Origin: Vibrio coralliilyticus ATCC BAA-450
GTDB lineage: Bacteria > Pseudomonadota > Gammaproteobacteria > Enterobacterales > Vibrionaceae
Assembly (NCBI RefSeq): GCF_000176135.1
Contig: NZ_ACZN01000013.1
Span: 248,001-312,000 of the forward strand
Length of the DNA: 64,000 nucleotides
Direction: 5' to 3'
Of the stretch, positions 19,798 to 29,796 are shown in pieces. Numbering within the stretch: the stretch's first letter is position 1; each line of letters begins with the position of its first letter. The notes under the pieces were generated by a model, which was given only the letters and a program-made list of their open reading frames with translations, was not told where the DNA came from and did no database searches. The position numbers and the translations under genes are program-made.

Positions 19798-19851
19798 TGG
19801 AAAAACCTTATGGTGTAATGATGTGAATATTGTACATAAATCCAGTTCTAA

Positions 19852-20565
19852 ATGAAGTTTGATCCCCCACTCGAATCTGCAATCTTAATTAAGCGCTACA
19901 AGCGCTTTCTGGCTGATATTACCTTGCCAGATGACAGCGAACGTACCATTCACTGTGCCAACACAGGGGCAATGACCGGTTGTGCGACTGCCGGCAACAC
20001 CGTTTGGTACTCCACATCCGATAACCCTAAACGCAAATACCCCAATAGTTGGGAGCTGACACAAACTTCGAATGGGCATCGTATTTGCATCAACACTGCA
20101 CGTGCCAATCAATTGGCGGTTGAAGCAATTGAAGCGGGTGTTATTGAAGAATTACAAGGTTATGAGCAGCTCAAAACAGAGGTCAAATACGGTAGTGAAA
20201 ATAGCCGGATTGATATCTTGCTCAAATCACAACACCTACCAACGTGCTATATAGAGGTGAAAAGCGTTACGCTACTTGATGAGGAAAAACAAGGACAAGG
20301 CTACTTTCCCGATGCTGTGACCACCCGTGGTCAAAAGCACCTGAGAGAGCTCACAGAAATGGCGCAAAATGGAAGCAGAGCAGTACTTTTGTTCACTGTT
20401 TTACATTCAGGGATTGAAAAAGTCTCTCCAGCACACCATATAGACGCAAAATATTCACAATTGTTGAAAAGCGCACAGGAACAAGGGGTGGAAGTTTTGT
20501 GCTACAAAGCGGAGCTTTCAAACACCGAGATGAAGCTGGTGGAACGTATCAATTTCACCTATTGA
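19852..20565 (+). CDS. sfsA: Sugar fermentation stimulation protein SfsA
   Basis: 237 residues, the standard length. The N-terminal OB-like half is followed by a PD-(D/E)XK nuclease-like half: [17 protein letters not shown], and [20 protein letters not shown] are the conserved SfsA blocks. It was named for an effect on maltose metabolism in E. coli; the fold suggests nucleic-acid binding or nuclease activity, and the molecular role is not settled. Divergent from hrpB, and upstream of dksA with the same neighbour as in E. coli, where sfsA-dksA are adjacent. The ATG at 19852 gives the conserved start [19 protein letters not shown]. Confidence 0.93.
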   Translation: MKFDPPLESAILIKRYKRFLADITLPDDSERTIHCANTGAMTGCATAGNTVWYSTSDNPKRKYPNSWELTQTSNGHRICINTARANQLAVEAIEAGVIEELQGYEQLKTEVKYGSENSRIDILLKSQHLPTCYIEVKSVTLLDEEKQGQGYFPDAVTTRGQKHLRELTEMAQNGSRAVLLFTVLHSGIEKVSPAHHIDAKYSQLLKSAQEQGVEVLCYKAELSNTEMKLVERINFTY

Positions 20566-20704
20566 GAGAAAAAATGATGTCGCCTTCACATAGGCAGCAA
20601 GTTTACTCTCTAGAGTTTGCCTCGAATTGTTCTTTTTGCTATAGATAGCCGCCTTAAAATTTAACTGCGAGCGCAGTTGACTAGGTGTTAGTAGGAGATG
20701 CTGC

Positions 20705-21151
20705 ATGCCAGAATCGAAGAAAAAAGCGCTAGGCATCCTAGCCATTGCAGGGGTTGAGCCATACACAGAGAAAGCTGGTGAAGAGTACATGTCACCAGAG
20801 CAACTGGCTCATTTCACGAAAATTTTGACAGCATGGCGCAACCAGCTCAGGGAAGAAGTTGATCGCACCGTTCACCATATGCAGGACGAAGCGGCAAATT
20901 TCCCAGATCCAGTTGACCGTGCGTCTCAGGAAGAAGAATTCAGCCTAGAGCTGCGCAACCGTGACCGCGAACGTCGCCTAATCAAGAAGATCGAGAAAAC
21001 GCTGAACAAAATCGAAGAAGATGAGTTTGGCTTCTGTGACTCTTGTGGTATCGAGATTGGTATTCGTCGTCTGGAAGCTCGCCCAACTGCAGATCTGTGT
21101 ATTGATTGTAAGACTCTGGCCGAGATCAAAGAAAAGCAGATGCAAGGCTAA
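20705..21151 (+). CDS. dksA: RNA polymerase-binding transcription factor DksA
   Basis: 148 residues. The coiled coil (about 33-110) contains the tip motif [12 protein letters not shown], whose aspartates enter the RNA polymerase secondary channel. The C-terminal zinc finger is [25 protein letters not shown], written here only to identify its four cysteines (C-x2-C, then C-x2-C). With ppGpp it represses rRNA promoters and activates amino-acid promoters. The ATG at 20705 follows TAGGAGATGCTGC, a good ribosome-binding site. A 139-base upstream gap holds a small hairpin AACTGC-GAGC-GCAGTT. It is followed by a strong terminator. Confidence 0.97.
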   Translation: MPESKKKALGILAIAGVEPYTEKAGEEYMSPEQLAHFTKILTAWRNQLREEVDRTVHHMQDEAANFPDPVDRASQEEEFSLELRNRDRERRLIKKIEKTLNKIEEDEFGFCDSCGIEIGIRRLEARPTADLCIDCKTLAEIKEKQMQG

Positions 21152-21175
21152 ACCACTGCTTTTGACCAAAGAATC

Positions 21176-21198
21176 AAGGGAGCGTATGCTCCCTTTTT
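21176..21198 (+). terminator. dksA terminator
   Basis: Stem AAGGGAGC (21176-21183) / GCTCCCTT (21188-21195) with GTAT loop and trailing Ts. Confidence 0.9.
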
Positions 21199-21221
21199 AG
21201 TTTTATTGCGACAAAAAGTGT

Positions 21222-22112
21222 ATGAGTTATATAGGACGCTTTGCCCCGTCACCTTCAGGCCCGCTTCATTTCGGCTCTTTGGTTGCCGCGCTAGGCAGTT
21301 ACTTACAGGCCAAATCTCAACAAGGACAATGGTTGGTTCGAATCGAAGACCTTGATCCACCGAGAGAAATGCCCGGAGCTTCCGACTTAATCCTCAACAC
21401 GCTCGACGCCTATCACCTTCACTGGGACGGTGAGGTGGTCTATCAAAGCCAGCGACACGATTTGTATCAAGAACAGATAGAGCGATGGCTAGACGCACAG
21501 CAAGCGTATTACTGCCAATGCACGCGTAAGCAGGTGAAAGCAATGGGTGGCTTTTACAACGGAACCTGCCGTCAGCTCACACTGACGAATCATTCTGAGT
21601 GTGCGATTCGCCTCAAGATGACGCATCCAGTCTACCATTTTGATGATCGCAAACACGGCCGACTCAACATTCCCTCGCAACTGGCAGATGAAGATTTTAT
21701 TATAAAGCGCCGAGACGGATTATTTGCGTATAACCTTGCAGTAGTATTGGATGATATTGAGCAAGGGGTGACTGAAGTCGTCCGTGGCGCCGATTTGATC
21801 GAGCCAACGGGGAGACAGCTCAGTCTCTATCAGATACTGGGAAAAACACCCATTCGTTATCTGCACCTGCCTTTAGCACTCGATGAACATGGTCATAAGT
21901 TATCCAAGCAGAACCATGCGCCAGCGATTGATAATGGCAACCCAAAACCCGCTTTGATTGAAGCCATGCGCTTCTTAGGTTTTGATATTAATAGGGAAAT
22001 TGAACAGGCTGATATAGAAGATATCATAGAGTGGGGAGTCAAAAACTGGCATATCAACCAGTTACCTGACACGACTGAAATCAAAGCAAGATTCTCAAAC
22101 CGCTCACTGTAA
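21222..22112 (+). CDS. gluQ: Glutamyl-Q tRNA(Asp) synthetase
   Basis: 296 residues, corresponding to a GluRS catalytic core without the anticodon-binding half, which is the hallmark of GluQ-RS (YadB). Signatures: the HIGH-equivalent GPLHFGS (residues 13-19), the zinc site YCQCTRKQ ... FYNGTCR, and the KMSKS-equivalent HKLSKQN. It attaches glutamate to queuosine at position 34 of tRNA-Asp. It lies directly after dksA, as in E. coli, where the dksA-gluQ pairing is conserved. Start [20 protein letters not shown] is the family N-terminus. Confidence 0.95.
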   Translation: MSYIGRFAPSPSGPLHFGSLVAALGSYLQAKSQQGQWLVRIEDLDPPREMPGASDLILNTLDAYHLHWDGEVVYQSQRHDLYQEQIERWLDAQQAYYCQCTRKQVKAMGGFYNGTCRQLTLTNHSECAIRLKMTHPVYHFDDRKHGRLNIPSQLADEDFIIKRRDGLFAYNLAVVLDDIEQGVTEVVRGADLIEPTGRQLSLYQILGKTPIRYLHLPLALDEHGHKLSKQNHAPAIDNGNPKPALIEAMRFLGFDINREIEQADIEDIIEWGVKNWHINQLPDTTEIKARFSNRSL

Positions 22113-22224
22113 GCTATTATTAGCCGCAAATCGCCCCAAGGGCATAAACGGAATCATCAGCAAGTCCTATACAGGCATACTCAACACTAGGTATTTCAAG
22201 ACATGCCTCGCTAATGAGTAACAG

Positions 22225-23594
22225 ATGCACATGACTAAAAACGACTATACACCAAGCGAAAAAGACAGTTATCCAGAGTTATCTCTGAACATTATTACTC
22301 GCCAAGAGCATAATATCTCTCGCAAGCAAATCAGCGACAATGCATTGAAGGTGCTATACCGACTTCATGGTGCAGGCTTTGATGCCTTCCTTGTCGGTGG
22401 AGGCGTGCGCGATCTGCTACTTGCACAGAACCCAAAAGATTTCGATATCGCAACCAATGCCACACCTGAGCAAATTCGCCAGTTGTTCAAGAATTGCCGC
22501 CTGATTGGCCGCCGTTTTCGTCTGGCGCATATCATGTTTGGCGCGATATTATTGAAGTAGCAACTTTCCGTGGTCACCATCAAGAAACCAGCAAAAATAT
22601 TTCTCAGCAATCGAAAGAAGGCATGCTGTTGCGCGATAACGTCTATGGCACCATTGACGAAGACGCGGAACGCCGTGACTTCACTATCAATGCGATGTAC
22701 TACAACATCGGTGATTATGCGATTCATGACTATGCTGGCGGTAATGAAGATTTAGAAGACCGATTAGTACGCCTGATTGGCGATCCTGAAACGCGTTATC
22801 GCGAAGATCCAGTGCGCATGCTGCGTGCCATTCGCTTTGCCGTAAAGCTAGACTTCGATATCGAGGAAGATACAGCAGCACCTATTGAAGAAATGTCACC
22901 ACTGCTACGTGATATTCCATCGGCACGCCTGTACGAAGAATCACTCAAGATGCTGCAATCAGGTTATGGTTTAGAAACCTACCACCTGATGCGTGAGTAC
23001 AACCTATTCCAGCAACTCTTCCCTGTTATCTCTGAAGACTTCACAGAGGAATACTCCTCAAAAACCGAGCAGATGCTGGATCTCGTTTTAGATTCTACTG
23101 ATCAACGCATTGAAGAAGGCAAACGAATTAATCCTGCTTTCATGTTCGCGGCTATGTTGTGGTACCCACTGCAAGCCCGTGCCGAACTGCTGATGGAGAA
23201 GCGTAAACTCTCTGCCTATGATGCGATAATGGAAGCCAGTAATTACATCCTTGATGAACAGGTTCGTACTATTGCAATCCCTCGCCGCCATACCGCAACG
23301 ATTCGCGAAATCTGGCAATTGCAACTGCGTATGCCACGTCGTAATGGCAAACGCGCTTTCCGCTTAATGGAACTTAACAAGTTCCGTGCTGGCTTTGATT
23401 TTCTTGAAATGCGCGGTGAAATTGAAGGTGGTGAAACTGAACAATTAGCCAAATGGTGGGAAACCTTCCAAAACGCAGGGCGCAACATGCGTCAGTCCAT
23501 GGTGGCAGATTTGGACGCAGAGTCTCCTGAGCAGGGCAAAAAGCGTCGTCGTAAACCATTTCGCAAGAAAAAAACCAAGGCTTCAACATCATGA
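22225..23594 (+). pseudogene. pcnB: Poly(A) polymerase I, frame disrupted by a one-base deletion
   Basis: The 5' part (22225-22560) encodes the nucleotidyltransferase start with [12 protein letters not shown] and [13 protein letters not shown] (the catalytic aspartates) up to RLAHIMFG. The 3' part, in the next frame to 23594, resumes at [13 protein letters not shown] and runs to the basic tail KKRRRKPFRKKKTKAS. The bases at the join read TTTGGCGCGATATT; restoring one C (GGCCGCGAT, Gly-Arg-Asp) near 22541-22543 gives one continuous protein of about 456 residues. PcnB polyadenylates RNA 3' ends and promotes decay. No other damage is visible, so an assembly or sequencing error or a recent mutation is likely. 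The stop overlaps the folK start by 4 bases. Confidence 0.9.
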
Positions 23595-24076
23595 TCACTG
23601 TTTTTATTGCGGTGGGCAGTAATCTTGCTGATCCCGTTACACAGGCGAATGATGCTATCGAAGCGCTTAAGCAACTGCCAAAATCCCAGTTTAAGCAAAG
23701 CTCAAACTTGTATAGCAGTACCCCAATGGGGCCGCAAGACCAACCGGATTACATCAATGCGGTGGTCGAAATCACAACTGAATTAACGCCACTTGAACTG
23801 CTCAATTGCACTCAAGCTATCGAGCAAGAGCAAGGGCGTGTCCGTAAAGATGAGCGATGGGGCCCAAGAACCCTGGACTTAGATATTGTTCTTTACGGCA
23901 ATGAGGTGATGGATTCCGAGCGTCTGACTGTTCCTCACTATGGAATGAAGGAGCGCGAATTCGTGCTCTACCCGCTCGCGGAAATCGCACCAAATTTAAC
24001 CCTCCCATGTGGGACCAGACTGGAAGACCTATTAAAAGTCGTTGAGCAAAACGGTCTGCGTATTTGGCAATCATAG
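23591..24076 (+). CDS. folK: 2-amino-4-hydroxy-6-hydroxymethyldihydropteridine pyrophosphokinase
   Basis: 161 residues. Conserved HPPK features are VGSNL near the N-terminus, [10 protein letters not shown], and the loop [18 protein letters not shown] with its Mg-binding DLD. It transfers pyrophosphate from ATP to the pterin precursor in folate synthesis. It overlaps pcnB by ATGA and is followed 24 bases later by panB, the conserved pcnB-folK-panB-panC arrangement. Confidence 0.96.
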   Translation: MITVFIAVGSNLADPVTQANDAIEALKQLPKSQFKQSSNLYSSTPMGPQDQPDYINAVVEITTELTPLELLNCTQAIEQEQGRVRKDERWGPRTLDLDIVLYGNEVMDSERLTVPHYGMKEREFVLYPLAEIAPNLTLPCGTRLEDLLKVVEQNGLRIWQS

Positions 24077-24099
24077 CCAACTCCTTAAAAGGAAAAATC

Positions 24100-24894
24100 A
24101 TGAAAAAAATCACCATAAACGACCTAATGAACTGGAAGCAGGAAGGTCGTAAATTTGCTACTTCTACAGCTTATGACGCGAGCTTCGCTCAACTGTTCGA
24201 AAGTGAAGAAATGCCAGTACTACTGGTTGGCGATTCACTGGGCATGGTTCTGCAAGGCACACGTGACACACTCCCAGTGACAGTGGAAGAGATTGCTTAC
24301 CATACTCGCTGTGTGCGTGCTGGCAGCCCTAACTGCCTGCTGATGGCTGATATGCCATTCATGAGCTACGCGACACCTGAGCAAGCGTGCGAAAGTGCCG
24401 CTCAGATCATGCGAGCTGGTGCAAACATGGTCAAAATTGAAGGCGGCGATTGGCTAGTCGATACAGTCAAAATGCTAACCGAGCGTGCCGTACCTGTGTG
24501 TGCTCACTTAGGTCTGACGCCACAATCGGTCAATATCTTTGGTGGTTTTAAAGTTCAAGGGCGTGATCAAGACAAAGCAGACCGTATGGTTCGCGACGCA
24601 TTGGCACTTCAAGAAGCGGGTGCGCAGGTGATCTTGCTTGAGTGTGTACCACGTGATCTTGCAGCGCGCATTACTGAAGTATGTGACGTACCTGTCATCG
24701 GTATCGGTGCTGGCAATGCCACCGACGGCCAGATCTTAGTCATGCATGATATGTTTGGAATTTCAGCCAATTACATGCCGAAGTTCTCAAAGAACTTCCT
24801 TGCTGAAACGGGCGACATGCGTAAAGCTGTAGCTATGTACAAAGACGAAGTTGAAAGTGGCGCATTCCCAGGTGAAGCCCACACAATTGCGTAA
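24100..24894 (+). CDS. panB: 3-methyl-2-oxobutanoate hydroxymethyltransferase
   Basis: 264 residues, the usual length. Motifs [11 protein letters not shown] and MADMPFMSY belong to the KPHMT TIM barrel with its Mg ligands, and VKIEGGDW supplies the acidic catalytic segment. It makes ketopantoate in pantothenate synthesis. The start is the ATG at 24100 ([13 protein letters not shown]), preceded by AAAAGGAAAAATC; an in-frame ATG at 24064 lies inside folK and is rejected. panC follows after 11 bases. Confidence 0.96.
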   Translation: MKKITINDLMNWKQEGRKFATSTAYDASFAQLFESEEMPVLLVGDSLGMVLQGTRDTLPVTVEEIAYHTRCVRAGSPNCLLMADMPFMSYATPEQACESAAQIMRAGANMVKIEGGDWLVDTVKMLTERAVPVCAHLGLTPQSVNIFGGFKVQGRDQDKADRMVRDALALQEAGAQVILLECVPRDLAARITEVCDVPVIGIGAGNATDGQILVMHDMFGISANYMPKFSKNFLAETGDMRKAVAMYKDEVESGAFPGEAHTIA

Positions 24895-24905
24895 GGATTT
24901 GACTG

Positions 24906-25808
24906 ATGCAAACTTTTGCTGAAATTGCCGCTCTTCGCGAGCAAATCAAACAGTATAAGCGTGACGGCCGCAAAATCGCCTTTGTTCCGACAATGGGGAA
25001 CCTGCATGAAGGTCACCTCACTCTAGTTCGTAAAGCGCGTGAGCACGCTGACGTCGTCGTGGTAAGCATTTTTGTCAACCCGATGCAGTTTGACCGCAGT
25101 GATGACCTTAACAACTACCCACGCACCCTGGAAGATGACCTCAGCAAACTGAGTGGTGAAGGCGTTGAGATTGTTTTCACACCAACCCCAGAAGTCATTT
25201 ATCCAGAGGGTCTAGACAAACAAACTTCAATCGAAGTCACTGGGTTGTCGAATATCCTTGAAGGTGCCTCGCGCCCCGGTCATTTCCGTGGTGTTGCGAC
25301 AGTGGTAACCAAGCTATTTAATATTGTCCAACCCGACGCCGCTTGCTTCGGTGAGAAAGACTTCCAACAGCTGGCTGTCATTCGCAAAATGACTGAAGAT
25401 TTGGCAATGGACATTAATATCGTTGGCGTCACTACGGTACGTGAAATGGATGGTCTAGCGATGAGCTCACGCAACGGCCTGCTGACGATTGATGAACGAC
25501 AACGTGCGCCGGTACTCGCACGTACAATGCGTTGGATCAGCAGCGCTATACGTGGGGGACGTGATGATTACGCTTCTGTGATTGAAGATGCCAGCGATCA
25601 GCTTCGCGCTGCTGGGTTACAGCCGGATGAGATTTTTATCCGTGATGCACGAACTCTCCAAGCCGTCACAGCAGAAACGACTCAAGCGGTGATCTTAATG
25701 TCCGCTTTCTTAGGCCAAGCCCGTTTGATCGATAATCAAGTGGTTGAAATGGCAGTTGAGGCGAAGGAAGAAGAAAACACCGAAGCTTCATCAGAAAGCG
25801 CTGAATAA
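24906..25808 (+). CDS. panC: Pantothenate synthetase
   Basis: 300 residues. The nucleotidylyltransferase signatures are [16 protein letters not shown] (HIGH-like HEGH), FVNPMQF, and [12 protein letters not shown], with SSRNGLL. It condenses pantoate and beta-alanine using ATP. The C-terminal acidic tail (about residues 285-300, [16 protein letters not shown]) extends past the usual end and is probably disordered. A ribosome-binding site AAGGATTTGACTG precedes the ATG. Last gene of the pcnB-folK-panB-panC group, followed by a strong terminator. Confidence 0.96.
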   Translation: MQTFAEIAALREQIKQYKRDGRKIAFVPTMGNLHEGHLTLVRKAREHADVVVVSIFVNPMQFDRSDDLNNYPRTLEDDLSKLSGEGVEIVFTPTPEVIYPEGLDKQTSIEVTGLSNILEGASRPGHFRGVATVVTKLFNIVQPDAACFGEKDFQQLAVIRKMTEDLAMDINIVGVTTVREMDGLAMSSRNGLLTIDERQRAPVLARTMRWISSAIRGGRDDYASVIEDASDQLRAAGLQPDEIFIRDARTLQAVTAETTQAVILMSAFLGQARLIDNQVVEMAVEAKEEENTEASSESAE

Positions 25809-25824
25809 CGAGAAGCGAACACAA

Positions 25825-25856
25825 AAAAGGGTTGACGTTAAAGCGTCAACCCTTTT
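25825..25856. terminator. Bidirectional terminator between panC and yadH
   Basis: Stem AAAAGGGTTGACG (25825-25837) / CGTCAACCCTTTT (25844-25856), 6-base loop, A/T tracts on both sides, between convergent genes. Confidence 0.92.
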
Positions 25857-25884
25857 CTTTTAAGCTCAATAAACGAAGCGGCAA

Positions 25885-26655
25885 TTAGCTTCTCAGGCCA
25901 ATCCCTTTGGTCACCAAATAGTGGGCTACTGCATATAAGGCAACGACAAATACACCAAGTACACCGAATGAGGTCACAATCCCAACATCCGAAACACCCA
26001 AGAAACCATAACGGAACGCATTGACCATATAGACAATCGGGTTGATTTTCGACACGCCTTGCCAGAATTCAGGCAACAGGCTAATTGAATAGAAGACACC
26101 ACCGAGATAAGTGAGCGGAGTCAGCACAAAAGTGGGTATGATCGAAATATCATCGAACGTCTTCGCGTAAACCGCATTGATCAAGCCACCCAATGAGAAC
26201 ACCACTGACGTCATAAATACGGTTGCGATGATAATGCCCCAGTGATCTACTTGAAGATCAACAAAGAACAGCGACACAAAAGTCACAATGGTACCGACCA
26301 GTAAACCACGTACTACTCCGCCCATGACAAAGCCCCAAATGATCACATAGTTAGGGACGGGAGCCACCAAAAGCTCTTCGATATTTTTCTGGAACTTAGC
26401 ACTGAAAAAGGACGAAGCCACATTGGAATATGAGTTGGTGATAACAGACATCATGATCAAGCCTGGCACTATGTATTCCATATAGCTAAAGCCGTTCATT
26501 TCACCAATTCGAGAACCTATCAGGCTACCAAAAATAATGAAGTACAGAGTCATAGTGATCGCCGGTGGCACTAGTGTCTGAACCCAAATTCGAGTAAAAC
26601 GATTAACCTCTTTGGTCAGTAGGCTACAAAAAGCAGTCCAATAAATTCGGTACAT
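25885..26655 (-). CDS. yadH: ABC-2 type transporter permease (YadH-like)
   Basis: 256 residues with about six membrane segments and the ABC-2 permease layout, including GGVFYSISLLPEFWQGVSKINP. The start is the ATG at 26655 (MYRIYWTAFCSLL), preceded by a consensus AAGGAGG ten bases upstream that lies in the end of yadG. A longer in-frame start at 26679 lies inside yadG and is rejected. Together with YadG it forms an exporter; the substrate is unknown. The yadGH pair next to panC is conserved with E. coli. Confidence 0.93.
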   Translation of the reverse strand: MYRIYWTAFCSLLTKEVNRFTRIWVQTLVPPAITMTLYFIIFGSLIGSRIGEMNGFSYMEYIVPGLIMMSVITNSYSNVASSFFSAKFQKNIEELLVAPVPNYVIIWGFVMGGVVRGLLVGTIVTFVSLFFVDLQVDHWGIIIATVFMTSVVFSLGGLINAVYAKTFDDISIIPTFVLTPLTYLGGVFYSISLLPEFWQGVSKINPIVYMVNAFRYGFLGVSDVGIVTSFGVLGVFVVALYAVAHYLVTKGIGLRS

Positions 26656-26656
26656 T

Positions 26657-27571
26657 TTACTGGCCTCCTTCGCGGACAATATTCACAAACAGCTCTTCTA
26701 ATCGATTGGCCTTATTACGCATCGACAGCACTTTGATGCCCTGCTCTGTCAATTGACTAAAAATGGCATTGAGCCCTTCACTCTTCTCGATTTCAATTTC
26801 TAGTGAACCGTTGACGACACTCTGGCTATTCACGCCTTTCAAAAGAGGCACTTCCACCCCATCTTCCAAATCAAGAATGAAAGTTTCCACATGAAGTTTG
26901 TTCAACAACGCTTTCATTGTGGTGTTTTCTATCAGCTCACCTTTACTGATGATACCTATGTTGCGACACAGCATTTCAGCTTCTTCAAGGTAATGGGTCG
27001 TCAAAATAATCGTGATGCCTTCTTGGTTAATTTCCTTAAGAAACTCCCACATAGAACGGCGCAGTTCAATGTCGACTCCAGCAGTAGGCTCATCCAGAAT
27101 CAGTAACTTCGGCTCGTGGACCAAAGCACGAGCGATCATCAGGCGACGCTTCATTCCACCAGATAAGTTTCGTGCACGTTCGTTACGCTTTTCCCATAAA
27201 TCGAGCTTGGTTAAATACTTTTCGGCTCTTTGTTTCGCCAAAGTGCGGGATACGCCATAGTACCCTGCCTGCTGTAGCACGATTTGTTCAACCGTTTCAA
27301 ACTGATTGAAGTTGAACTCCTGAGGTACTAAACCTAAATTCTGCTTGGCCAGCTCCAAGTTCTGATCAATGTCATAACCAAACACTTTGACCTTACCAGA
27401 CGTTTTGTTGACCAGAGAGGAGATCACCCCAATGGTCGTCGACTTACCGGCACCATTAGGCCCCAATAAGGCATAAAAGTCGCCTTTGGCGACACTGAGG
27501 CTAATACCCTTCAGCGCCTCAAATCCCCCCGCATAGGTTTTGCGGAGTTGTTCAATTTCTAATGCGTACAT
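26657..27571 (-). CDS. yadG: ABC transporter ATP-binding protein (YadG-like)
   Basis: 304 residues. Walker A GPNGAGKST (about 38-46), signature LSGGMKRR, Walker B LLILDEPTAGVD, and switch LTTHYLEEAE define an ABC-2-type exporter ATPase. A C-terminal regulatory region of about 85 residues follows. First gene of the yadGH unit; its stop is one base before yadH. An unusual two-tier dyad lies 66-118 bases upstream of its start. Confidence 0.93.
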   Translation of the reverse strand: MYALEIEQLRKTYAGGFEALKGISLSVAKGDFYALLGPNGAGKSTTIGVISSLVNKTSGKVKVFGYDIDQNLELAKQNLGLVPQEFNFNQFETVEQIVLQQAGYYGVSRTLAKQRAEKYLTKLDLWEKRNERARNLSGGMKRRLMIARALVHEPKLLILDEPTAGVDIELRRSMWEFLKEINQEGITIILTTHYLEEAEMLCRNIGIISKGELIENTTMKALLNKLHVETFILDLEDGVEVPLLKGVNSQSVVNGSLEIEIEKSEGLNAIFSQLTEQGIKVLSMRNKANRLEELFVNIVREGGQ

Positions 27572-27636
27572 AGTTTTCAGTGTAATTGTTGGTTTTGTGC
27601 GGATGTGGGTAACGTGCGTATGCCGTTAGAGTGCCG

Positions 27637-27689
27637 CGAATGTAATTCAGTTTATCGTTGAATAACGATGAATACAATTACACGATTCG
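27637..27689. promoter_or_regulatory. Two-tier dyad upstream of yadG
   Basis: Nested palindrome: outer CGAAT / ATTCG (27637-27641, 27685-27689), middle TGTAATT / AATTACA (27641-27647, 27676-27682), inner ATCGTT / AACGAT (27654-27659, 27664-27669) around GAAT. It may be an operator or cruciform-prone site; no regulator is identified. Confidence 0.4.
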
Positions 27690-27732
27690 ATTTATTTGGA
27701 AATATGAAGTGCTGTAACCTTGTTGCAAAAAC

Positions 27733-27753
27733 GCCGCTGAGAGTCAGCGGCGT
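27733..27753 (-). terminator. Terminator of the SulP gene
   Basis: Perfect 9-bp stem CGCCGCTGA (27733-27741) / TCAGCGGCG (27745-27753), 3-base loop, followed by TTTTT on the minus strand just past the SulP stop codon. Confidence 0.9.
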
Positions 27754-27771
27754 GGGTAGGTATTCATCAGT

Positions 27772-29442
27772 TTAAACAGCTTGAAACTGATGCTCATCGC
27801 TCTCGACGTGTTTCAACGCCGCTTTGAGAGCCTCGTAGCGGAACCTGTAGGTGTTTTCTTCAGGGACTAAATCAATAACATGGAATTTTTCTAATTGCTG
27901 ACGAGTGCTTTCATTTGGACACAGAAGATAAACTTGGCAATTCGCTTCAAGAGCATCTTTAATCGCATTTTCCAGCGCTAGTCCGACAGTTACATCAATC
28001 ATAGGCACATCCGTCAGGTCGAGTATCATCACTTCATAATCGGAAATACTGCTATGCTGGCGTGAGATCGCTTTTGAAACGCTAAAAATCATCGGCCCAG
28101 ACAAATAGAAGAACAGCACTTTATCATTCGCTCTATCCAGTAAGCCTCGTTCACTATCCGTAAGAGGGACGTCATCTTCGTCAGCATCACTGATGGCTTT
28201 GACCTGACGCGCTTGCTCACGGCTCAAACGCTCAATGATAATGATGTTTGAAATGAAGACCCCAAGTCCAACCGCCACAATCAGGTCGACAAACACCGTC
28301 AGCAGCATCACACCATACATAATAGCCATACCGGCAAAGCTGACTTTGTGCGCGCGCTGGATGAAACTCCAGTCTAGGATGTTGAAGCCAACGTAAACGG
28401 CGATACCAGCCAAAACTGCCATTGGAATAGGCTCTGTTAGGCCACCAGCGACCAACACCACCAGCGCCAGCATTAGCGCACGAATCACACCAGACAGAGG
28501 GGAACGAGCGCCGACCTGAATGTTAGTTACAGTCCCCATGGTTGCACCAGCACCCGGCAGTGCACCAAAAAGGCCAGAGATCATATTCGCCAAGCCTTGA
28601 CCACGCAGTTCTTTATCCGAGTTATGCTCTTTACGCGTCAGTGAATCTCCGATAACGGCGGTCAACAGAGTATCAATACACCCAAGTGTTCCCAACACTA
28701 GCGCATCAATAACCATCTCGGTAAACATCGAAGCATCGATATGCGGAATCACTAGTGACGGCAAACCTGCAGGTATCTCGCCAATGCGGCGGATAGCCTC
28801 AGTATCAAAGATAATAACGGATAGCAAAGTAACGGTAATTAATGCCACTAGCTGAGCCGGAACGTATTTACGGTATTTTTTCGGGAAGAAGAACAAGATC
28901 CCTAAGGTCAGCAGGCCAAGAAATAGCTCGCTAAACTTCATGTTGGCAAGGGTGTCAGGGAGAGCGGATAAGGTTCCTAATACACCACCTGAAGGAGCAG
29001 CATGACCAAGTAGTGGCGATAGCTGTAGGATAATCAGGATGACGCCGATTCCTGACATAAAGCCAGAAATCACGCTATACGGCATCAAGGTAACATACTT
29101 TCCGAGCTTCAATGTTCCAAGTAATATCTGAAACGCACCGGCCATCATCACAACCGTGAACGTCATCGCCATCCCTGTCTCAGGATATTTGGCCATCATA
29201 CTGGTAAGGACGGCTGTCATTATCACCGTCATTGGACCTGTAGGCTCGGAAATCAGCGAATTGGAACCACCAAATAAAGAGGCAAACAATCCGACCAAGA
29301 TAGCGCCCCATAAGCCAGCTTCAGCGCCAGCACCAGAGGCAACACCAAACGCCAATGCCAATGGCAGAGAAATGATCGCGGTGGTGACACCACCAAAGAC
29401 ATCCCCTTTTATATTGATATCTTCAAAACGACTTCCAAACAC
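27772..29442 (-). CDS. SulP family inorganic anion transporter with STAS domain
   Basis: 556 residues. The first 400 form the SLC26/SulP 14-segment membrane domain, with the motif LISEPTGPMTVIMTAVL (anion-site region) and GLANMISGLFGALPGAGATMGT. A cytoplasmic STAS domain follows (about 435-545), with the conserved MILDLTDVPMIDVTVG segment. SulP proteins carry sulfate, bicarbonate, chloride, nitrate or dicarboxylates; sequence alone does not settle the ion. The divergent neighbour is a beta-carbonic anhydrase, which favours bicarbonate as an inference. The start is a GTG at 29442 (MFGSRFEDINIKGD). Confidence 0.9.
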   Translation of the reverse strand: MFGSRFEDINIKGDVFGGVTTAIISLPLALAFGVASGAGAEAGLWGAILVGLFASLFGGSNSLISEPTGPMTVIMTAVLTSMMAKYPETGMAMTFTVVMMAGAFQILLGTLKLGKYVTLMPYSVISGFMSGIGVILIILQLSPLLGHAAPSGGVLGTLSALPDTLANMKFSELFLGLLTLGILFFFPKKYRKYVPAQLVALITVTLLSVIIFDTEAIRRIGEIPAGLPSLVIPHIDASMFTEMVIDALVLGTLGCIDTLLTAVIGDSLTRKEHNSDKELRGQGLANMISGLFGALPGAGATMGTVTNIQVGARSPLSGVIRALMLALVVLVAGGLTEPIPMAVLAGIAVYVGFNILDWSFIQRAHKVSFAGMAIMYGVMLLTVFVDLIVAVGLGVFISNIIIIERLSREQARQVKAISDADEDDVPLTDSERGLLDRANDKVLFFYLSGPMIFSVSKAISRQHSSISDYEVMILDLTDVPMIDVTVGLALENAIKDALEANCQVYLLCPNESTRQQLEKFHVIDLVPEENTYRFRYEALKAALKHVESDEHQFQAV

Positions 29443-29796
29443 AATTCAGCCCCACTGCTTAATTAATGCTACTTTGATACTCGGTAATGAGAGCTACTCA
29501 TAAAATAGACGGCCTTCCGAATAACCCCACCAAAAGTGGTTAATTTGGGCAAAAATTGACGCCATCTTCTGAGAAACACCATCGAAAATTAAATTCTAGC
29601 AAATACCCTAGGTCAAGGTTAGTGCCATTCTAGTTCCAACAGGCACACGTTATAACTCTTTGTTAGGTTCGCTACTAAGTTTATGGTTTTTAACGATAGA
29701 ACACGTCAGATGAGTACCTTTTTACACAGTTTTGACAGGAACGAAATTGTAACATTGTGTATAGTAGCGAAAGAATTGTTAAGGATTGATTGTAAG
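29443..29796. other. 354-base divergent intergenic region, SulP gene / can
   Basis: AT-rich, no convincing ORF. It must hold both divergent promoters. TTGACA at about 29733 and TATAGT at about 29761 lie before can, but the spacing of about 22 bases is too long for a good sigma-70 promoter, so I do not assign one. An in-frame extension of can to 29683 exists but is not conserved sequence. Confidence 0.5.

Noticed and set aside
29733..29766. TTGACA...TATAGT as the can promoter
   Set aside because: Spacing of about 22 bases is outside the usable sigma-70 range.
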